A DNA stretch of 64,000 nucleotides from Microvirga sp. 17 mud 1-3 (GCF_003151255.1 NZ_CP029481.1:2666001-2730000), one strand, 5' to 3'. Numbered from the stretch's first letter, positions 27,118-37,738 are shown. The notes: generated by a model not told the origin, from the sequence alone. Made by a program: numbers and translations.

Positions 27118-28533
27118 ATGAACGCTCCTCCAATCGCCACCTCGTCGGCCGACCAGTCGGCCGTACCGAACCGCTTTGACCTTGCGGCCGCCCTCAAGGA
27201 CGCCTTCGTCACGGCGCTCATCACCCTCGGCCTCTCGTTCCCGATCCTGGCCTACAAGACCGACCAGAACGCCGCGACCCTCTCCCTGACCCCCCGCTGG
27301 GGCCTCGTCGCGATCGTCTGCGCCATCATCTTCGGGCTCAGGCTGTTCCAGCACGCCTTCATGGCGACCCGGGCGGCCCGGCAGGCACTGCCCGACCCGC
27401 ACCAGGCGACCGAGCCGGTCCATGCGGAGCCGAGCGCCTATCAGAAGGTCTCGCGCTTCGCGATTCCCTTCTTCCTGGGCATCGCCCTCGCGTTCCCGCT
27501 CCTCGTCTACCTGATCCAGGGCGGCCTCACGGAATCCCGCTACTGGGTGGATCTCGGCATCCTCATCCTCACCTACGTGATGCTGGGCTGGGGCCTGAAC
27601 ATCGTGGTGGGCCTCGCGGGCCTTCTCGACCTGGGCTACGTGGCCTTCTACGCGGTCGGGGCCTATTCCTACGCCCTGCTCTCCACCACGTTCGGCCTGT
27701 CCTTCTGGATCTGCCTGCCGCTCGCCGGCATCCTGGCGGCCTTCTGGGGCATCATCCTGGGCTTCCCGGTCCTGAGACTGCGGGGCGACTACCTCGCCAT
27801 CGTCACCCTCGCGTTCGGCGAGATCGTCCGCCTCGTGCTGATCAACTGGGTGGACCTGACCAACGGTGGCGCCGGCATCTCGTCGATCCCGCGCGCGACC
27901 TTCTTCGGCTTGCCCTTCACGGCGGGCGAAGGCGGCTTCGCGAGCACGTTCGGGCTCGAGTTCAATGGCATGCACAGGATGATCTTCCTGTACTACCTTA
28001 TCCTCGCGCTTGCCCTGCTCACCAACTTCGTGACCATGCGCCTGCGGCGCCTGCCCATCGGGCGGGCCTGGGAGGCCCTGCGCGAAGACGAGATCGCCTG
28101 CCGGTCCCTCGGCATCAACACCACCAACACCAAGCTCACGGCATTCGCGATCGGCGCCATGTTCGGCGGCTTTGCGGGCTCCTTCTTCGCGGTCCGCCAG
28201 GGCTTCGTCTCTCCGGAAAGCTTCAACTTCCTGGAATCGGCGATCATCCTGGCCATCGTCGTGATGGGCGGCATGGGCTCGCAGATCGGTGTCGCCATCG
28301 CGGCCGTCGTGCTGGTCGGCGGCCCCGAGATGCTTCGCAATCTCGACTTCCTGAAGGCGGTCTTCGGAGAGGGCTTCGATCCCAATGAGTACCGCCTTCT
28401 GCTCTTCGGCGCGGGCATGGTCGCCATGATGGTCTGGCGCCCGCGTGGCCTGATCTCGGAGCGTGAGCCCTCGGTGGTCCTGAAGGAACGCAAAGCCATC
28501 TCGGCATCGCTCGTGAAAGAAGGACACGGCTAA
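27118..28533 (+). CDS. livM: Branched-chain amino-acid ABC transporter permease LivM
   Basis: A 471-residue permease, long for LivM because of an N-terminal extension with two extra membrane helices, as in other Rhizobiales. The core motifs are [26 protein letters not shown], the EAA-like loop [20 protein letters not shown] and GGMGSQIG. The stop overlaps the livG start (TAATG). Confidence 0.96.
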   Translation: MNAPPIATSSADQSAVPNRFDLAAALKDAFVTALITLGLSFPILAYKTDQNAATLSLTPRWGLVAIVCAIIFGLRLFQHAFMATRAARQALPDPHQATEPVHAEPSAYQKVSRFAIPFFLGIALAFPLLVYLIQGGLTESRYWVDLGILILTYVMLGWGLNIVVGLAGLLDLGYVAFYAVGAYSYALLSTTFGLSFWICLPLAGILAAFWGIILGFPVLRLRGDYLAIVTLAFGEIVRLVLINWVDLTNGGAGISSIPRATFFGLPFTAGEGGFASTFGLEFNGMHRMIFLYYLILALALLTNFVTMRLRRLPIGRAWEALREDEIACRSLGINTTNTKLTAFAIGAMFGGFAGSFFAVRQGFVSPESFNFLESAIILAIVVMGGMGSQIGVAIAAVVLVGGPEMLRNLDFLKAVFGEGFDPNEYRLLLFGAGMVAMMVWRPRGLISEREPSVVLKERKAISASLVKEGHG

Positions 28534-29371
28534 TGCGCTGGCTCCAGAACCCCCTTCTCGACGTCCAGCATCTCACGATGCGCTTCGGCGGACTGGTCGC
28601 CATCAACGACTTGTCCTTCCAGGTCGGGCGTGGCGACATCACGGCCCTCATCGGCCCCAACGGTGCCGGCAAGACGACCGTGTTCAACTGCATCACGGGC
28701 TTTTACAAGCCGACCGAGGGCATGGTCGTGCTCCGCAAGCCGGACGGCAACCAGCTTCTGCTGGAGCGTCTGCCCGGCCATAACATCAACTGGAAGGGCC
28801 GGGTCGCCCGTACCTTCCAGAACATCCGCCTCTTTTCGGGCATGACCGTGCTCGAAAACCTGCTGGTGGCGCAGCACAACTCCCTCATGATCGCCTCGGG
28901 GTTCACGTTCCTGGGCGTGCTCGGCATCGGCGGCTACCGCAAGGCCGAGAAGGAGGCCATCGAGCGCGCGCGCTTCTGGCTGGAAAAGACCCGCCTGATC
29001 CACCGGGCGGACGACCCTGCCGGCGACCTGCCCTACGGCGACCAGCGCCGCCTGGAGATCGCCCGCGCCATGTGCACGGACCCGCTCCTGCTCTGCCTCG
29101 ACGAGCCGGCCGCGGGCCTCAACCCGCGTGAATCCCTCGAGCTCAACGAGCTGCTCCTGGCGATCCGCAAGGATCACGGCACCTCGATCCTGCTGATCGA
29201 GCACGACATGTCGGTCGTGATGGGGATTTCGGACCACGTGGTGGTGCTCGATTACGGCACCAAGATCGCGGACGGCACCCCGGCCGAAGTCAGGAGCGAT
29301 CCTCGCGTCATCGCGGCCTATCTGGGCGTTGCGGACGAGGAAGTGGAAAAAGTCGAAGCGGAGATCGGCGC

Positions 29372-29375
<4 letters not shown>
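28533..29375 (+). CDS. livG: Branched-chain amino-acid ABC transporter ATPase LivG
   Basis: A 280-residue ABC ATPase with Walker A GPNGAGKTT, a LivG-type signature region YGDQRRLEIARAM and Walker B LLCLDEPAAGLNP, then the switch His in LIEHDMS. The first Gly of the signature is preceded by LPYGDQ, as usual for LivG. It overlaps both neighbours by 1-4 bp, indicating translational coupling. Confidence 0.96.
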
Positions 29376-30144
<769 letters not shown>

Positions 30145-30145
<1 letters not shown>

Positions 30146-30507
30146 TGCAGGGCATCCTTTACGAAGAACCCTCGATCTGGCTCTTCCTGTTCGTCACCGT
30201 GATCCTGGGCGGCGCGGCCGCATGGATGACCGGCCGGGCCATCGCAATCACCTGGCGCCCCTTCTGGCAGCTCCTGGTCTATTTGCTGATCCTCGCGGCC
30301 GCGGTGCGGTTCATCCACTTCGCCCTGTTCGGCGGGACCCTGCTCTCCGTCCACTACTACGCGGTCGATGCCATCGTGGTCCTGATCATCGGAGCGCTCG
30401 GGTTCCAGTACTACCGGGCACGCCAGATGACGACCCAATATCGCTGGCTCTACGAGCGGACGGGACCGTTCGGTTGGAAGGAAAAAGCCTCTCATACGAA
30501 CGGTTAA
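30145..30507 (+). CDS. Small membrane protein of the liv operon (DUF6867-like)
   Basis: A 120-residue protein with three hydrophobic segments (about residues 12-30, 42-60 and 72-86) and a basic C-terminus. It is translationally coupled to livF and lies before livK. I recognise it as the DUF6867-type protein that accompanies liv genes in Rhizobiales. Its role is unknown; an accessory subunit of the LIV permease is possible. Confidence 0.8.
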
Positions 30508-30522
30508 GCCCTAGAAATTCCA

Positions 30523-30559
30523 GCGTGACTTCCGCTCAAAAAGAGTCATGATGTCACGC
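30523..30559 (+). other. Nested alternative hairpins between the liv operon and livK
   Basis: GCGTGAC (30523-30529) pairs with GTCACGC (30553-30559), while TGACT (30526-30530) can pair instead with AGTCA (30544-30548). The two pairings exclude each other. A further stem (CCTCGG with CCGAGG) follows before livK. Confidence 0.4.
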
Positions 30560-30632
30560 GGACGGCGGGCCTCGGCCTGCTGAACCGGCCCCGAGGAAGG
30601 GGGCCTATAAAACCACCCAGAGGAGTGACCTC

Positions 30633-31760
30633 ATGAAGAAATTGCTGTTGACCGGCGTCGCGCTCGGTCTTGGCCTCGCCTTCTCGGGCGCGGCCAACGC
30701 GCAGATCAAGATCGGCGTTGCCGGCCCCATCACGGGCCCGAATGCCGCTTTCGGCGCGCAGCTCAAGAACGGCGTCGAGCAGGCTGTCGCGGACATCAAC
30801 GCGGCCGGTGGCGTCAATGGCCAGAAGCTGGAGCTTGTCGTCGGCGACGACGTGTCCGATCCGAAGCAGGGCGTGTCGGTGGCGAACAAGTTCGCGGCCG
30901 AAGGCGTGAAATGGGTCGTCGGCCACTTCAACTCCGGCGTCTCGATCCCGGCCTCGCAGGTCTATGAGGAAGCCGGCATCATCCAGGTTTCGCCGGCCTC
31001 CACGAACCCGCAATATACCGAGCGCGGCATGTGGAACACGTTCCGCACCTGCGGTCGCGACGACCAGCAGGGCCTCGTCGCCGGCGGCTATCTGGCCGAC
31101 AAGTTCAAGGGCAAGAAGGTCGCCATCGTCCACGACAAGACTCCTTACGGAAAGGGCCTTGCGGACGAGACCCAGAAGGCCATGAATGCCAAGGGCCTTA
31201 AGGAAGTCGTGTATGAAGGCATCAACCCGGGCGAGAAGGACTATTCGGCGCTCGTGTCGAAGCTGAAGCAGGCCGGCGTTGACGTGGTCTATTTCGGCGG
31301 CCTTCACACCGAGGCGGGCCTCATCATCCGTCAGATGCGTGACCAGGGCCTCAACGCCCCGCTCATGTCGGGCGACGGTATCGTGTCGGCCGAGTTCACC
31401 TCGATTGCCGGCCCCGGCGCCGAGGGCACTCTGATGACCTTCGCGCCCGATCCGCGCAAGAACCCGAACGCCAAGGACGTGGTGGCCAAGTTCAAGGCCA
31501 AGAACTACGACCCCGAGGCCTATACCCTCTACTCCTATGCCGCAGCCCAGGTCCTGGCCGAGGCCGCCAAGCAAGCCGGCAGCAATGATGCCAAGAAGGT
31601 TGCGGACGTTCTTCATTCGGGCAAGCCGATGAAGACCGTGATCGGCGATCTCTCCTTCACCAAGAAGGGCGACATCACCCGTCCGGACTACGTGATGTAT
31701 GTCTGGAAGAAGGGCGCCGACGGCAAGATCGACTACTCGGGCAACGAGATCGGCATGTAA
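30633..31760 (+). CDS. livK: Branched-chain amino-acid ABC transporter substrate-binding protein
   Basis: A 375-residue periplasmic binding protein (peripla_BP_6). The signal peptide is MKKLLLTGVALGLGLAFSG with cleavage after ANAQ; the mature N-terminus IKIGVAGPITGPNAAFGAQ and the motif VVGHFNSGVSIPASQVYEEA are typical of LivJ/LivK. GAGGAG precedes the ATG. A strong terminator follows, so it can be transcribed separately and in excess over the membrane subunits. Confidence 0.96.
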   Translation: MKKLLLTGVALGLGLAFSGAANAQIKIGVAGPITGPNAAFGAQLKNGVEQAVADINAAGGVNGQKLELVVGDDVSDPKQGVSVANKFAAEGVKWVVGHFNSGVSIPASQVYEEAGIIQVSPASTNPQYTERGMWNTFRTCGRDDQQGLVAGGYLADKFKGKKVAIVHDKTPYGKGLADETQKAMNAKGLKEVVYEGINPGEKDYSALVSKLKQAGVDVVYFGGLHTEAGLIIRQMRDQGLNAPLMSGDGIVSAEFTSIAGPGAEGTLMTFAPDPRKNPNAKDVVAKFKAKNYDPEAYTLYSYAAAQVLAEAAKQAGSNDAKKVADVLHSGKPMKTVIGDLSFTKKGDITRPDYVMYVWKKGADGKIDYSGNEIGM

Positions 31761-31790
31761 TCGGCCCGATTTCGACCCCGGTCGAAACGA

Positions 31791-31820
31791 AACCCGCTCC
31801 GGCAACGGAGCGGGTTTTTT
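31791..31820 (+). terminator. Rho-independent terminator after livK
   Basis: AACCCGCTCCG and CGGAGCGGGTT form an 11-bp stem closed by a GCAA tetraloop, followed by a T run. Confidence 0.92.
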
Positions 31821-31888
31821 CGTGGGCTGGATCGCTGTTGCGTCTGGTCTCTCGTCCCCTTCCGAAGACCTTACGGCCGACGAATTGG

Positions 31889-31917
31889 TTGACTCCATTA
31901 TAGTGGATTTCTAATCT
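31889..31917 (+). promoter_or_regulatory. Promoter of the XRE-cupin regulator with an operator in the spacer
   Basis: TTGACT (31889-31894), a 17-bp spacer and TAATCT (31912-31917) form a plausible sigma-70 promoter; the -10 match is only partial. The spacer starts with a near-perfect palindrome, TCCATTATAGTGGA (31894-31907). The predicted transcription start falls on the A of the ATG at 31924, which has no ribosome site. Confidence 0.5.
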
Positions 31918-31923
31918 ATTTTC

Positions 31924-32535
31924 ATGGAAACGGAATCCGACATCAACGGCCACCTGGCCGCGCGCCTGCGCGGGCTGCGGGCTCAGAACGGTCTCACGCT
32001 GGACGAGCTGTCGGAGCGTACGGGCGTGAGCCGCTCGATGATCTCCCTTATCGAGCGAGGCGAAAGCAGCCCGACAGCCGTCATTCTGAACAGGCTCGCG
32101 GCGGGGCTCGGCGTCAGTCTCGCGTCTCTCTTCGCCGAGGCGGGCCGGGCCGAAGCGTCGCCCCTGGTCCGCCATGCCGACCAGCGGGTCTGGCGCGATC
32201 CGGAGAGCGGTTACCTGCGCCGCGCTTTGTCCCCACCCGGCCATCCCTCCCCCATCGAAATCGCGGAAGTCATTCTGCCGCCCGGCGCGCGGGTGGCCTA
32301 CGATTCCGGTCCCCGCACCGCCAGGATCGGCCAGCAGGTCTGGGTCCTCGAAGGCGAGGTGGAGGTGACGACGGGCCGGGATTCCCATCGCCTCGCGGCA
32401 GGCGACTGCCTCTGCATGGGCATTGATCGCCCCAACATGTTCCACAACCCGGCCGACCGGCCTGCCCGCTATCTGGTGGCCCTGGCGGCCACATCCCTGC
32501 GGCCATGGCCAGGCGAGCGGCCGGTCCCGGACTGA
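31924..32535 (+). CDS. XRE-family regulator with C-terminal cupin domain
   Basis: A 203-residue protein. The N-terminal 65 residues are an HTH_3 domain (LTLDELSERTGVSRSMISLIERGESSPTA). The C-terminal half is a cupin_2 sensor domain with WVLEGEVEVTTG. Such proteins (PuuR/SutR type) sense small metabolites. The gene lacks a Shine-Dalgarno sequence and may be leaderless. The GNAT gene starts 9 bp after its stop, so they form an operon and may be functionally linked. Confidence 0.93.
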   Translation: METESDINGHLAARLRGLRAQNGLTLDELSERTGVSRSMISLIERGESSPTAVILNRLAAGLGVSLASLFAEAGRAEASPLVRHADQRVWRDPESGYLRRALSPPGHPSPIEIAEVILPPGARVAYDSGPRTARIGQQVWVLEGEVEVTTGRDSHRLAAGDCLCMGIDRPNMFHNPADRPARYLVALAATSLRPWPGERPVPD

Positions 32536-32544
32536 GGAACTCTC

Positions 32545-33096
32545 ATGAACTCTTTCGTGAACTCATCCGTCACGTTGCGCTCCCTCTCTCCCGGTGAGGC
32601 CGCGGAGCAGGTGGGGGCCCTGTCGGCCGTGCTCATCGATTGCGTCGAGGGCGGCGCCTCGGTCAGCTTCATGGCGCCCCTGACCCGCGAGAGAGCCGAC
32701 GCCTTCTGGACAGGCGTGGCGGAGGGCGTCGCGGCGGGCGAGCGCATCCTCCTCGTGGCGCAGGAGCCGGAGAGCAGCCGGATCCTCGGCACGGTTCAGG
32801 TCATCCTCCGGCAGCCGGAGAATCAGCCCCACCGGGCCGACGTCGCCAAAATGCTTGTTCACCGCACAGCGCGTCGGCGAGGCGTCGGTGCATCCCTCAT
32901 GCGCGCCGCCGAGGCAGCCGCCCTTGCAGCGGGAAAATCCGTCCTGGTGCTCGACACCGTGACGGGCAGCGCCGCAGAGCGCCTCTACACGCGCCTCGGC
33001 TGGGTCCGGGCCGGCATCATCCCGAACTACGCCCTCTGGCCCCAGGGCGGCTTCTGCGACACGACGGTGTTCTACAAGCAGCTCAAGCCCACGTGA
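32545..33096 (+). CDS. GNAT family N-acetyltransferase
   Basis: A 183-residue acetyltransferase. The acetyl-CoA loop is seen in AKMLVHRTARRRGVGASLMRAA and the later strands in VLDTVTGSAAERLYTRLGW. Members of this subgroup often acetylate amines or antibiotics, but the substrate is unknown. It is coupled to the XRE-cupin regulator upstream. Confidence 0.92.
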   Translation: MNSFVNSSVTLRSLSPGEAAEQVGALSAVLIDCVEGGASVSFMAPLTRERADAFWTGVAEGVAAGERILLVAQEPESSRILGTVQVILRQPENQPHRADVAKMLVHRTARRRGVGASLMRAAEAAALAAGKSVLVLDTVTGSAAERLYTRLGWVRAGIIPNYALWPQGGFCDTTVFYKQLKPT

Positions 33097-33222
33097 GGTG
33101 GGCGGATCCATATCCCATCCTCGCGGGCTGCCTTTAAGACAATCCGGCACGAGGCATCTTCCATCCGGCCTTCGAGTGCGTCTAAGCTGGCCCGCCAACA
33201 AAACCGGATGGAACATCGCCCC

Positions 33223-34704
33223 ATGTCGAAGCGCATTCTGGCCGCTGCCCTCATCCTCTCAGCCAGCTTCGTCCCGGCCTTTGCCGCGAAGACGTCGCTG
33301 GTGATCGGCATGCCGATCGAACCGCCGGGCCTCGATCCCACGATCGCGGCGCCGGTGGCCATCCGCGAGGTGACCTGGGCGAACCTCTATGAAGGTCTCA
33401 TGCGCATCGACCGGGACGGCAAGGTGCAGCCGCTCCTGGCGAAGAGCTGGGACATCGCGCCGGACGGGCTGACCTACACGTTCCATCTGCAGACGGGCGT
33501 GAAATTCCACGACGGCTCGGCTTTCGATTCCGCCGACGTGAAATTTGCCTTCGACCGCGCCCGGGCGCCGACATCGACCAACGCGCAGAAGCAGATCTTC
33601 GCGCCGATCGATTCCATCGAGACGCCCGATCCGGCAACCGTCGTGATCAAGCTGAAGGAAACGTCCGGTAACTTCCTCTATTATCTCGGCTGGGGAGACG
33701 CCGTGATCGTCGCGCCCGAAACGGCGGAGAACAACAAGGCGAGCCCGGTCGGCACGGGCCCGTTCAAGTTCAAGTCGTGGACGCGCGGCGACCGAGTCGA
33801 GCTCGTGCGCAATCCCGATTACTGGCAGAAGGACAAGACCAAGCTCGAGACCGTCACGTTCCGCTTCATCAACGATCCGCAGGCCCAGGTCGCGGCCTTG
33901 AAGGCGGGCGACGTGGACGCGTTCCCGAATCTCGGTGCGCCGGAGCTGTTCAGCGAGCTGAAGAAGGATTCGCGCTTCACGGCGGTTGCGGGCAACACGG
34001 AGGGCGAGATCGTCGCCGGCATGAACAACGCCAAGAAGCCCTTCGACGATGTGCGCGTGCGCCGTGCCCTCATGCATGCGGTCGACCGCAAGGCCCTCGT
34101 GGAAGGCGCCTATTCGGGCTACGGCCAGCCTATCGGCAGCTTCTTCTCGCCCAACCACCCGGCCTTCGTGGACATGACCGGCGTCATTCCCTACGACACC
34201 GAGAAGGCGAAGGCGCTGCTCAAGGAGGCGGGCTACGGCAACGGCCTGTCCATCACCATCAAGGCGCCGCAGATGGCCTATGCCAGCCGCTCGGCGGAGC
34301 TGCTCGCCGCCATGTTCGCGGAAGTCGGCGTCGACATGAAGATCATACCGACCGAATTCCCGGCCAAATGGATCGAAGAGGTCTTCAAGAACAAGGATTA
34401 CGACGTCACCATCGTGGCTCATACGGAGCCGCTCGACATCGATATCTTCGCCCGCGACAACTATTACTTCAATTACAAGAACGACAAGTTCAAGGCGCTG
34501 ATCGCCGAGGCCGGAAAGACCACGGACGAGAAAGCGCGCTTCGCCAAATACGCGGAGGCGCAGAAGATCCTGGCCGAGGACGTGCCGGCCCTCTTCCTCT
34601 TCCAGCTGCCAAAGCTCGGCGTCTGGAACGCGAAACTGAAGGGATTGTGGGAGAACTCCCCCGTTCCGGCGAACGACGTGACCGAGGTGTCGTGGACGGA
34701 TTGA
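33223..34704 (+). CDS. ABC transporter substrate-binding protein, peptide/nickel type (SBP family 5)
   Basis: A 493-residue periplasmic binding protein. The signal peptide is MSKRILAAALILSASFVPAFA. The mature protein has the SBP_5 landmarks LDPTIAAPVAIREVTWANLYEGL, SWDIAPDGLTYTFHL, FHDGSAFDSADVKFAFDRA and VGTGPFKFKSW. I chose the ATG at 33223. The likely ligands are oligopeptides, but the family also binds opines, sugars and metals. Two permease genes follow after a palindromic element. Confidence 0.94.
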   Translation: MSKRILAAALILSASFVPAFAAKTSLVIGMPIEPPGLDPTIAAPVAIREVTWANLYEGLMRIDRDGKVQPLLAKSWDIAPDGLTYTFHLQTGVKFHDGSAFDSADVKFAFDRARAPTSTNAQKQIFAPIDSIETPDPATVVIKLKETSGNFLYYLGWGDAVIVAPETAENNKASPVGTGPFKFKSWTRGDRVELVRNPDYWQKDKTKLETVTFRFINDPQAQVAALKAGDVDAFPNLGAPELFSELKKDSRFTAVAGNTEGEIVAGMNNAKKPFDDVRVRRALMHAVDRKALVEGAYSGYGQPIGSFFSPNHPAFVDMTGVIPYDTEKAKALLKEAGYGNGLSITIKAPQMAYASRSAELLAAMFAEVGVDMKIIPTEFPAKWIEEVFKNKDYDVTIVAHTEPLDIDIFARDNYYFNYKNDKFKALIAEAGKTTDEKARFAKYAEAQKILAEDVPALFLFQLPKLGVWNAKLKGLWENSPVPANDVTEVSWTD

Positions 34705-34755
34705 CGGACGCTCTGGGCTGAGAGCCTGGAGGAATGCGGGGAAGCGCAGCCCTGC

Positions 34756-34860
34756 TCTCCTCCCCCTTGTGGGGAGGAGTTGGAGGTGGGGGTGTCGGCT
34801 CTGAATTCTCAGAATGTAGCGCTCACACCCCCACCCTAACCCTCCCCACAAGGGGGAGGG
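34756..34860. repeat. CT-rich palindromic element
   Basis: The left arm contains TCCCCCTTGTGGGGAGG and GGTGGGGGTG, and the right arm contains CACCCCCACC and CCTCCCCACAAGGGGGAGG, in inverted order around a 29-bp middle that itself holds TCTGAATTCTCAGA. Very similar elements are common between genes of Hyphomicrobiales. It separates the binding-protein gene from its permeases. Confidence 0.75.
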
Positions 34861-34932
34861 AAATAGGTCGTGCTTGGATTTGCGGTATGCGCACCTCTCC
34901 ACCGACCGCCAACCGCCGGATGATCTGATTTC

Positions 34933-35880
34933 ATGTTGCGTCTCGTCATCTCCCGCCTCGTCTCGCTGATCGTGACGCTCGTCGCCGTGTCGCTGGCGAT
35001 CTTTCTGATCCTGGAGGTGCTGCCCGGCGATCCTGCGGCGATCATGCTCGGCACCGCTGCCCGGGAAGACACACTGGCGGCCCTGCGCCACGAGCTCGGG
35101 CTCGATCAGCCTGCCCTCGTGCGCTATCTCGCGTGGGTCGGCGGACTGCTGCATGGGGATCTTGGCCAATCCATCACCTACAAGATGCCGGTCTCGACCC
35201 TCGTGGGAGAGCGCATGGCCGTGACGCTGCCCTTAAGCCTCCTCGCCATCCTCATCTCGACCGCTCTCGCACTGCCCCTCGGCGTCGCGGCGGCGGCGCG
35301 CCGAGACGGGCCGGTGGACCGGGCCGTGCTGGTGTTCAGCCAGCTCGGCGTGGCCGTGCCGAATTTCTGGATCGGGCTCCTGTTCATCCTGTTCTTCGCA
35401 ACTTGGCTCGGCTGGTTCCCGGCAGGCGGCTTCCCGGGATGGAGCGCTGGCATTTGGCCGGCCTTCCGGGCTCTCCTCCTTCCGGCCGTCGCGCTCGCCC
35501 TCCCCCAGGCGGCGGTGCTCACCCGCGTGACGCGCTCCGCGACCCTGGAGGTGATCGGCGCCGATTTCGTGCGCACGGCCCGCGCGAAGGGCGTCGACAG
35601 AGGCGCGACCCTGCGCCGGCACGTGGTGCCGAACGCGCTCATCCCGGTCACCACCATCCTCGGCCTTCAGCTCTCGTTCTTTTTCGGCGGCGCGATCCTC
35701 GTGGAGAACGTGTTCAACCTGCCGGGCCTCGGGCGCCTCGCCTATCAGGCCCTGAACCAGCGTGACCTCGTGGTTATCAAGGACATCGTGCTGATCTTTT
35801 CGGGCCTCGTCATCGTCATCAACTTCCTGGTCGATATCGGCTATGCGATCCTCGACCCGCGCCTGAGGAGCCGCGCATGA
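34933..35880 (+). CDS. ABC transporter permease, DppB type
   Basis: A 315-residue inner-membrane permease with six predicted helices. The N-terminus MLRLVISRLVSLIVTLVAVSL, the motif LGLDQPALVRYLAW, the EAA-type loop DFVRTARAKGVDRG and the C-terminal ENVFNLPGLGRLAYQAL match DppB. It is coupled to the next permease by ATGA. Confidence 0.95.
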   Translation: MLRLVISRLVSLIVTLVAVSLAIFLILEVLPGDPAAIMLGTAAREDTLAALRHELGLDQPALVRYLAWVGGLLHGDLGQSITYKMPVSTLVGERMAVTLPLSLLAILISTALALPLGVAAAARRDGPVDRAVLVFSQLGVAVPNFWIGLLFILFFATWLGWFPAGGFPGWSAGIWPAFRALLLPAVALALPQAAVLTRVTRSATLEVIGADFVRTARAKGVDRGATLRRHVVPNALIPVTTILGLQLSFFFGGAILVENVFNLPGLGRLAYQALNQRDLVVIKDIVLIFSGLVIVINFLVDIGYAILDPRLRSRA

Positions 35881-36719
35881 AAACCGCTCCGCGCTTTCGC
35901 CCGAATGCTGCTCTCATGGTCGGCGGCATCCTGACGGCCTTTCTCATCGGGACCGCTCTCCTGTCCCTCGTCTGGACGCCGGAGCCGCCCACGCGCGTGC
36001 GCATCGCCCTGCGGCTGAAAGGGCCGCTGGAGGCCGGCCTCCTCGGCACCGATCATTTCGGCCGCGACGTCGCTTCCCTACTCATGGCCGGGGCCTGGAA
36101 CTCACTTGCCATCGCCTGGCCGGCAGTGCTTCTGGGGGCCGCTATCGGCACCGCCATCGGCTCCGCGGCCGCGGCCTGGAGGGGTATCGCGGACGAGATC
36201 GCCATGCGCGCCTCGGACGTGGTCTTCGCCTTTCCGGCAGTCCTGTCCGCCATCATGATTGGCGCGCTCGTCGGCTCAGGACCGACGGCTGCCATCCTGG
36301 CGATTGCGGTGTTCAACATCCCGGTGTTCGCCCGCGTGACGCGCGGCGTCGCCCTCCAGATCTGGACGCTCGACTACATCGCGGCCGCGCGGGCGCTCGG
36401 CAAACCGCCCCTGCGCATCACCCTGGAGGATGTGATCCCCAATATCGCGGGCGCGCTCATCGTCCAGGTGACGATCCAGCTCGCCCTCGCGATCCTGACT
36501 GAGGCTGGCCTCAGCTATCTCGGCCTCGGCGTGCGCCCGCCGAATCCGAGCTGGGGCCGCATGCTGAGCGACGCGCAGACCTATCTCTCCCAGGCGCCGC
36601 ACCTCGCCATCGCGCCGGGCCTCGCCATTGCGCTGTCGGTGCTGGGACTCAACCTGCTCGGCGACGGCCTGCGGGACGCCCTCGACCCGACCCTACGCGG
36701 GCGCAGCGCACCCGCCTGA
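35877..36719 (+). CDS. ABC transporter permease, DppC type
   Basis: A 280-residue permease of the DppC type: LLGTDHFGRDVASLLMAGAW, the loop YIAAARALGKPPLRI and LSYLGLGVRPPNPSWG. It overlaps the DppB-type gene by 4 bp. The next gene is on the other strand, so no DppD/DppF ATPase gene accompanies this importer. Confidence 0.95.
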   Translation: MKTAPRFRPNAALMVGGILTAFLIGTALLSLVWTPEPPTRVRIALRLKGPLEAGLLGTDHFGRDVASLLMAGAWNSLAIAWPAVLLGAAIGTAIGSAAAAWRGIADEIAMRASDVVFAFPAVLSAIMIGALVGSGPTAAILAIAVFNIPVFARVTRGVALQIWTLDYIAAARALGKPPLRITLEDVIPNIAGALIVQVTIQLALAILTEAGLSYLGLGVRPPNPSWGRMLSDAQTYLSQAPHLAIAPGLAIALSVLGLNLLGDGLRDALDPTLRGRSAPA

Positions 36720-36727
36720 GCGGGTTA

Positions 36728-37738
36728 TCATCCGGCAGGCGCAAGCTCACGGTTCAGCGCCTTATGCACGTCCGCTAGGATCTCGTAGGAGCGCAGGCGC
36801 TTGCCGTGGTCGAAGATCGCCGAGGCGACGATCAGCTCGTCCGCCTGCGTCTTCGCGATGAAATCCGCAAGCCCTGCGCGGACCGTGTCCGGCGCGCCGA
36901 CAATCGAGCAGGAGAGCATGTTCATGGCCTGGGCCTTCTCGGACGGGGTCCAGTAGCTCTCGATATCGTCGATGGGCGGCTGCAGCTGGCCGCGGGTGCC
37001 GCGGAACAGGTTGGTGAATTGCTGCTGCGGCGAGGTGAAGAGGCGGCGCGCCTCCTCGTCCGTCTCGGCCGCAATCACGTTGAGGCCCACCATCGCGTAG
37101 GGCCGGTCGAGCTGTTTCGAAGGCTGGAAGCGCTCCCGATAGACCTGGAGCGCCTGCATGAGCGCACCGGGCGCAAAATGCGACGCGAAGGCGTAAGGCA
37201 GTCCCAGCATGGCCGCGAGCTGCGCGCCGAACAGGCTCGAACCGAGAATCCAGAGCGGCACGTTGCTGCCGGTCCCAGGCACGGCCTGCACGGCCTGCAC
37301 CGGCTGGAGTGGCCCGAGGAGCGCCTGCAGTTCAAGCACGTCCTGCGGGAAGGTGTCGGCGCTCAGCGGGTCCCGACGGAGGGCTCTCAGGGTCAGCTGA
37401 TCGGTACCGGGTGCGCGCCCGAGACCGAGATCGATCCGGCCCGGGAACAGGGCCTCCAGGGTGCCGAACTGCTCGGCGATGACGAGGGGCGAATGGTTCG
37501 GCAGCATGATGCCCCCGGCTCCCACGCGGATCCGCTGCGTGCCGCCCGCCACGTGAGCGATCACGACGCTGGTCGCGGCGCTCGCGATGCCCACCATGTT
37601 ATGGTGCTCCGCCAGCCAGAAGCGGTTGTAGCCCCATCGTTCCGCGTGCTGCGCCAGATCGAGCGTATTGCGCAGGGCCTGCGCAGGTGTGGCTCCCTGG
37701 GGAACGGGCGCGAGATCGAGAACCGAAAGGGGCGGCAT
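36728..37738 (-). CDS. LLM-class flavin-dependent oxidoreductase
   Basis: A 336-residue bacterial-luciferase-like protein: [53 protein letters not shown] and [11 protein letters not shown]. It belongs to the YhbW-like subgroup and would use reduced FMN on an unknown substrate. It is convergent with the DppC-type gene. Confidence 0.93.
   Translation of the reverse strand: MPPLSVLDLAPVPQGATPAQALRNTLDLAQHAERWGYNRFWLAEHHNMVGIASAATSVVIAHVAGGTQRIRVGAGGIMLPNHSPLVIAEQFGTLEALFPGRIDLGLGRAPGTDQLTLRALRRDPLSADTFPQDVLELQALLGPLQPVQAVQAVPGTGSNVPLWILGSSLFGAQLAAMLGLPYAFASHFAPGALMQALQVYRERFQPSKQLDRPYAMVGLNVIAAETDEEARRLFTSPQQQFTNLFRGTRGQLQPPIDDIESYWTPSEKAQAMNMLSCSIVGAPDTVRAGLADFIAKTQADELIVASAIFDHGKRLRSYEILADVHKALNRELAPAG

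Noticed and set aside
26125..28527. An 800-codon open frame on the minus strand
   Set aside because: It is antisense to livH and livM, whose family motifs are unambiguous. Its composition (Asp, Glu, His, Arg and Gln rich without hydrophobic cores) is the usual mirror of a high-GC membrane-protein gene.
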